Below, piece by piece: positions 61,463 through 64,000 of a stretch of 64,000 nt of DNA; the stretch's first letter is position 1, and each line of letters opens with the position of its first letter. A program made the translations under genes and the position numbers. Source of the DNA: Talinum fruticosum (taxonomy: Eukaryota; Streptophyta; Magnoliopsida; Caryophyllales; Talinaceae); assembly GCA_021018815.1 (NCBI GenBank), contig JAITYX010000083.1, positions 868,001 through 932,000 of the forward strand. The letters are read 5' to 3'. The notes below the pieces were generated by a model that saw only the letters and a list, made by a program, of their open reading frames with translations, did no database searches and had not been told where the DNA came from.

Positions 61463-62102
61463 ATGCGGACCCAATACAGAGTTTCCACGATATGGGTTGT
61501 GATTCTGGCGATATGGGCAATCGAAAAATCGAGTTTTGGGACCTGGGCGTTCACTGCGCCATCGATATACGACGCTTTGGAGTATTACAAGTTGCCAAAG
61601 GGGCTACTTCCCAAGGGGGTGAAGGAGTACAAATTGGGTGATGATGGGAAGTTCGAGGCGTTTTTGGAACAGCCCTGCAATGCCAAATTCGAGAGCGAAA
61701 TGCATTACGATCAGAAGGTTTCTGGGGAATTGGGTAGTGGGCAGATCCGAAACTTAACGGGCATTTCGGCCCAGGATCTCTTCCTTTGGTTCCCAGTTAA
61801 GGGTATTCGGGTCGACATCCCTAGCTCCGGTGTTATCTACTTCGACGTCGGCGTCGTGTATAAGCAGTTTTCTCTCTCCTTGTTCGAAAAACCCCGCGAT
61901 TGCGTCGCCTCAGCTCAGCTTAATGGATGGGCCAAGGTGTGGTTTTTGTCTTGTGTTTTAATCTTGCGTGAAAAAATTTAATGGGGATTGTTTGTTTTCG
62001 ATAATTGATTGTGTGTGATGTGTAATTGTATATTTGCAGAAGTTGAAGCGAATTCTACCGTACCCTTTCAATCAGGAGAAAGATGCAAGAGAGTTTATGT
62101 AG
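61463..62102 (+). CDS. DUF538 family protein
   Basis: Two exons, 61463-61936 and 62040-62102, in phase; 178 residues. Signal peptide of about 28 residues (hydrophobic WVVILAIWAI, then SFGTWAF). DUF538 blocks follow: SIYDALEYYKLPKGLLPKGV, YKLGDDGKFEAFLE, CNAKFESEMHYD, ITGIS-like NLTGISAQDLFLWFPVKGI and VIYFDVGVVYKQFSLSLFE. The C-terminus ends KDAREFM. The family includes Arabidopsis SVB (small trichomes with variable branches), but biochemical function is unclear. Probably secreted or in the endomembrane system. The leader is CT-rich; ACGT elements lie upstream. All expected DUF538 parts are present, so I consider it intact. Confidence 0.92.
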
Positions 62103-64000
62103 CAGTTCCAGGGTCCTGATTAATGAACATGAATGAGAAAGAATCAAACAATATCAGCTTATTTAAATACTGGGTCTATCTTCTCAGTAGTCATTGTACA
62201 TTGTGTTTGTAGAGGGTCTTTCTGGTTCAAGCATGTTCTATGATGATCCAGTGTTGCTTGCTTTGCTTGCAGTTTTCCTGTATAGTGCAGAGAGCTGGAG
62301 AACTTGTTCTTCTTGCCCTTGTCAAAAAAGCAATTTTGGTCCTTGAATTTGGATGAGTAAATGTTGGGGGAAAATCAGAAGGCATCGAAGTTACAAACAT
62401 GTTGCTTATAGAACAGAACATAAAAGGGGAGAAAGAAGCAGCTGGATGATGAGGATCGAGGCGATGCCATTTGGTAACCATTCGTTCTGCCAAAAGCTGA
62501 GCTTTATGTTCATGTTCAAATTCTTAGTCATACCAGCATAAGATGCACGATTCTAGTCTCCGTTGTAGTGTCAATACTTACTTGATAAGAAAATAAGATG
62601 CAATACATGATCTTTATATTAATAAAGCAAATGAACGTGTATTCTGTTCATCCGTTTTTTGAATATTGTGTGCAAGTCCTTCAATAGCTGCTAATTTTTT
62701 GCTTTTGGCTCTCACTATTTCATTGTTATGGTATGGATTTGCTTCTTGCACAATGAATATGTCACGAAGAAATGTTCAATGAAGCTTGAACTAGCAATGC
62801 ATGAATTATGATGGAGTTTGGATGAACTACTCGTAGTTCTGGCATTGGTGTTTAAATGGATGTCCAGTGTTCATAAGTTTTTTATTTTGTCAGAGTGAAG
62901 TGAGAGGCTCTCCCATTCATGGATTATTACCTTGAGAATGTTTGGTTAAGCATCATCTTAGTCATATTGTTTAGCATGCTTCAAATTTAGAAGTGATATT
63001 GTTTGGCTGACCCTCGTTAAATTGTCAAGTGGCCACAGATGTTAAGTATGCTAGGCATGTCATTGTTGTGTAGGAGATATTTTTCTGCATATTGTTGACG
63101 TTCCATATTGTAGACACCAAAAAAGGCCGTGGTTCCTACACATATCTAACTTTAAATTTTTGGTTTGTATCCTTCAAGGAAATTTCCTGTATCCATCTAT
63201 GATTATGATAGCACTAAGATGCTTAATGAGTTGTCATGCAAAAATTTTAAGCGAATAATAGTCAAAATCATCATCTCTTGTTGATAAGCATTAATCCTCC
63301 CATTGATCTGTCCCCCTTCTGACCCACTTGTCTGATAAGGCAGTCCGTTCCAAAATGTCAGCCGGTGGATAGGCATTCTCCATTTGAATGACAAGGAATT
63401 TATTCCATGTATTCACATATGATTTCTCTTCAGTCTTCACGCCATACATTTCTATGCTTCATATAGTCTATATTTCCCTCGGTTTGCTCAGTTATTATGC
63501 GCACATAACCGGATGCTTGTTTACACCCTATGTCTCTCCCAGTCTTCCTGTTCTGAAGTTTTTTTGACCAATTATGCTTTCTTCATGACAAAATTTGCTT
63601 GTATGAATCTTGAAAACTTGAATTTCCTACTATAAGCATAATTCCTACTCATTTGTCATCATAGGAGAAACTGAGAAGAATTAACAGGCATATTGGACAA
63701 GTTGTGAACCTTCTTCATTACACGTAAACAATGAGGTTCAGCTGATGTTGAATGCTCATAACAGATATTATGGCGATGTTAAGTTTGAAATCGAGGCTTC
63801 ACCTAAGACGTGGCCACTGCTAGTGCTATCCATCATCGTACCAGTACTTATGTTGATATCATTTATTTTCTAGGTGAGAGAGACATATTTTCCTGTGTCC
63901 TACATGGAGTCTTAAACTCTTCATGCGATATTTCCTACAATCCCCCCTCCCATTTCTACTTTGCAAAATCATGCATTATTGTCTACCAGACTTGACTCAT
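62103..64000. other. DUF538 3' UTR and right-edge non-coding DNA
   Basis: An aataaa signal at about 62621 may end the DUF538 transcript. The remainder to the right edge has no frame or motif that I recognise; it could include introns or UTR of a gene beyond the window. Confidence 0.4.

Noticed and set aside
1..64000. tRNA, rRNA, CRISPR array or bacterial-type operon
   Set aside because: None seen; intron-rich plant gene structure throughout.

Overview
The window is nuclear DNA of a flowering plant, most likely a core eudicot. It is AT-rich, has long AT-rich intergenic stretches, genes split by canonical GT-AG introns, microsatellites, MITE-like elements and a solo LTR. All recognisable proteins are plant families: CML7-type calmodulin-like, MBOAT wax synthase, C1-FDX, plant DAO-family oxidoreductase, SCPL20, F-box/DUF295, GPN3, FDM/IDN2, SKU5-similar and DUF538. 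I cannot name a genus.

Layout. 1-2.1 kb: little, perhaps the 5' end of a gene leaving the left edge. 2.1-2.6 kb: calmodulin-like gene (-). 3.3-8.6 kb: two tandem units, each a wax-synthase-like gene (-) beside a divergently oriented conserved fragment. Copy 1 is intact; copy 2 is a pseudogene holding a 517-bp solo LTR. 8.9-11.5 kb: small tandem repeats, a foldback element and a segment that is duplicated further right. 12.0-12.5 kb: C1-FDX, the ferredoxin-like subunit of plant mitochondrial complex I (-). 13.7-24.0 kb: two tandem FAD-dependent oxidoreductase genes of nine exons (-). The first carries in its third intron a third complete wax-synthase unit, flanked by a 123-bp direct repeat of the host gene. 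24-28.9 kb: AT-rich spacer with a Stowaway-like MITE and a long palindrome. 28.9-33.4 kb: serine carboxypeptidase SCPL20-like (+). 34.8-36.1 kb: F-box/DUF295 (-). 36.9-37.7 kb: GPN-loop GTPase 3 (-). 40.7-44.9 kb: FDM/IDN2 RNA-directed DNA methylation factor (-). 48.4-54.2 kb: SKU5-similar GPI-anchored protein (-). 54-61.4 kb: repeat-bearing spacer. 61.5-62.1 kb: DUF538 gene (+). 62.1-64 kb: nothing recognised.

The genes do not form a pathway. They are ordinary neighbours, with local duplication of the wax-synthase and oxidoreductase families.

Two things stand out. First, a composite 2.9-kb segment carrying a wax-synthase gene sits inside an intron of an unrelated gene and can be traced to sequence 5-10 kb away. 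Second, seven single-base frame breaks occur in seven otherwise well-conserved genes, six of them in homopolymers of four or more and one at a probable GG. This looks more like sequence error than biology and should be resolved before any of these genes is called a pseudogene.
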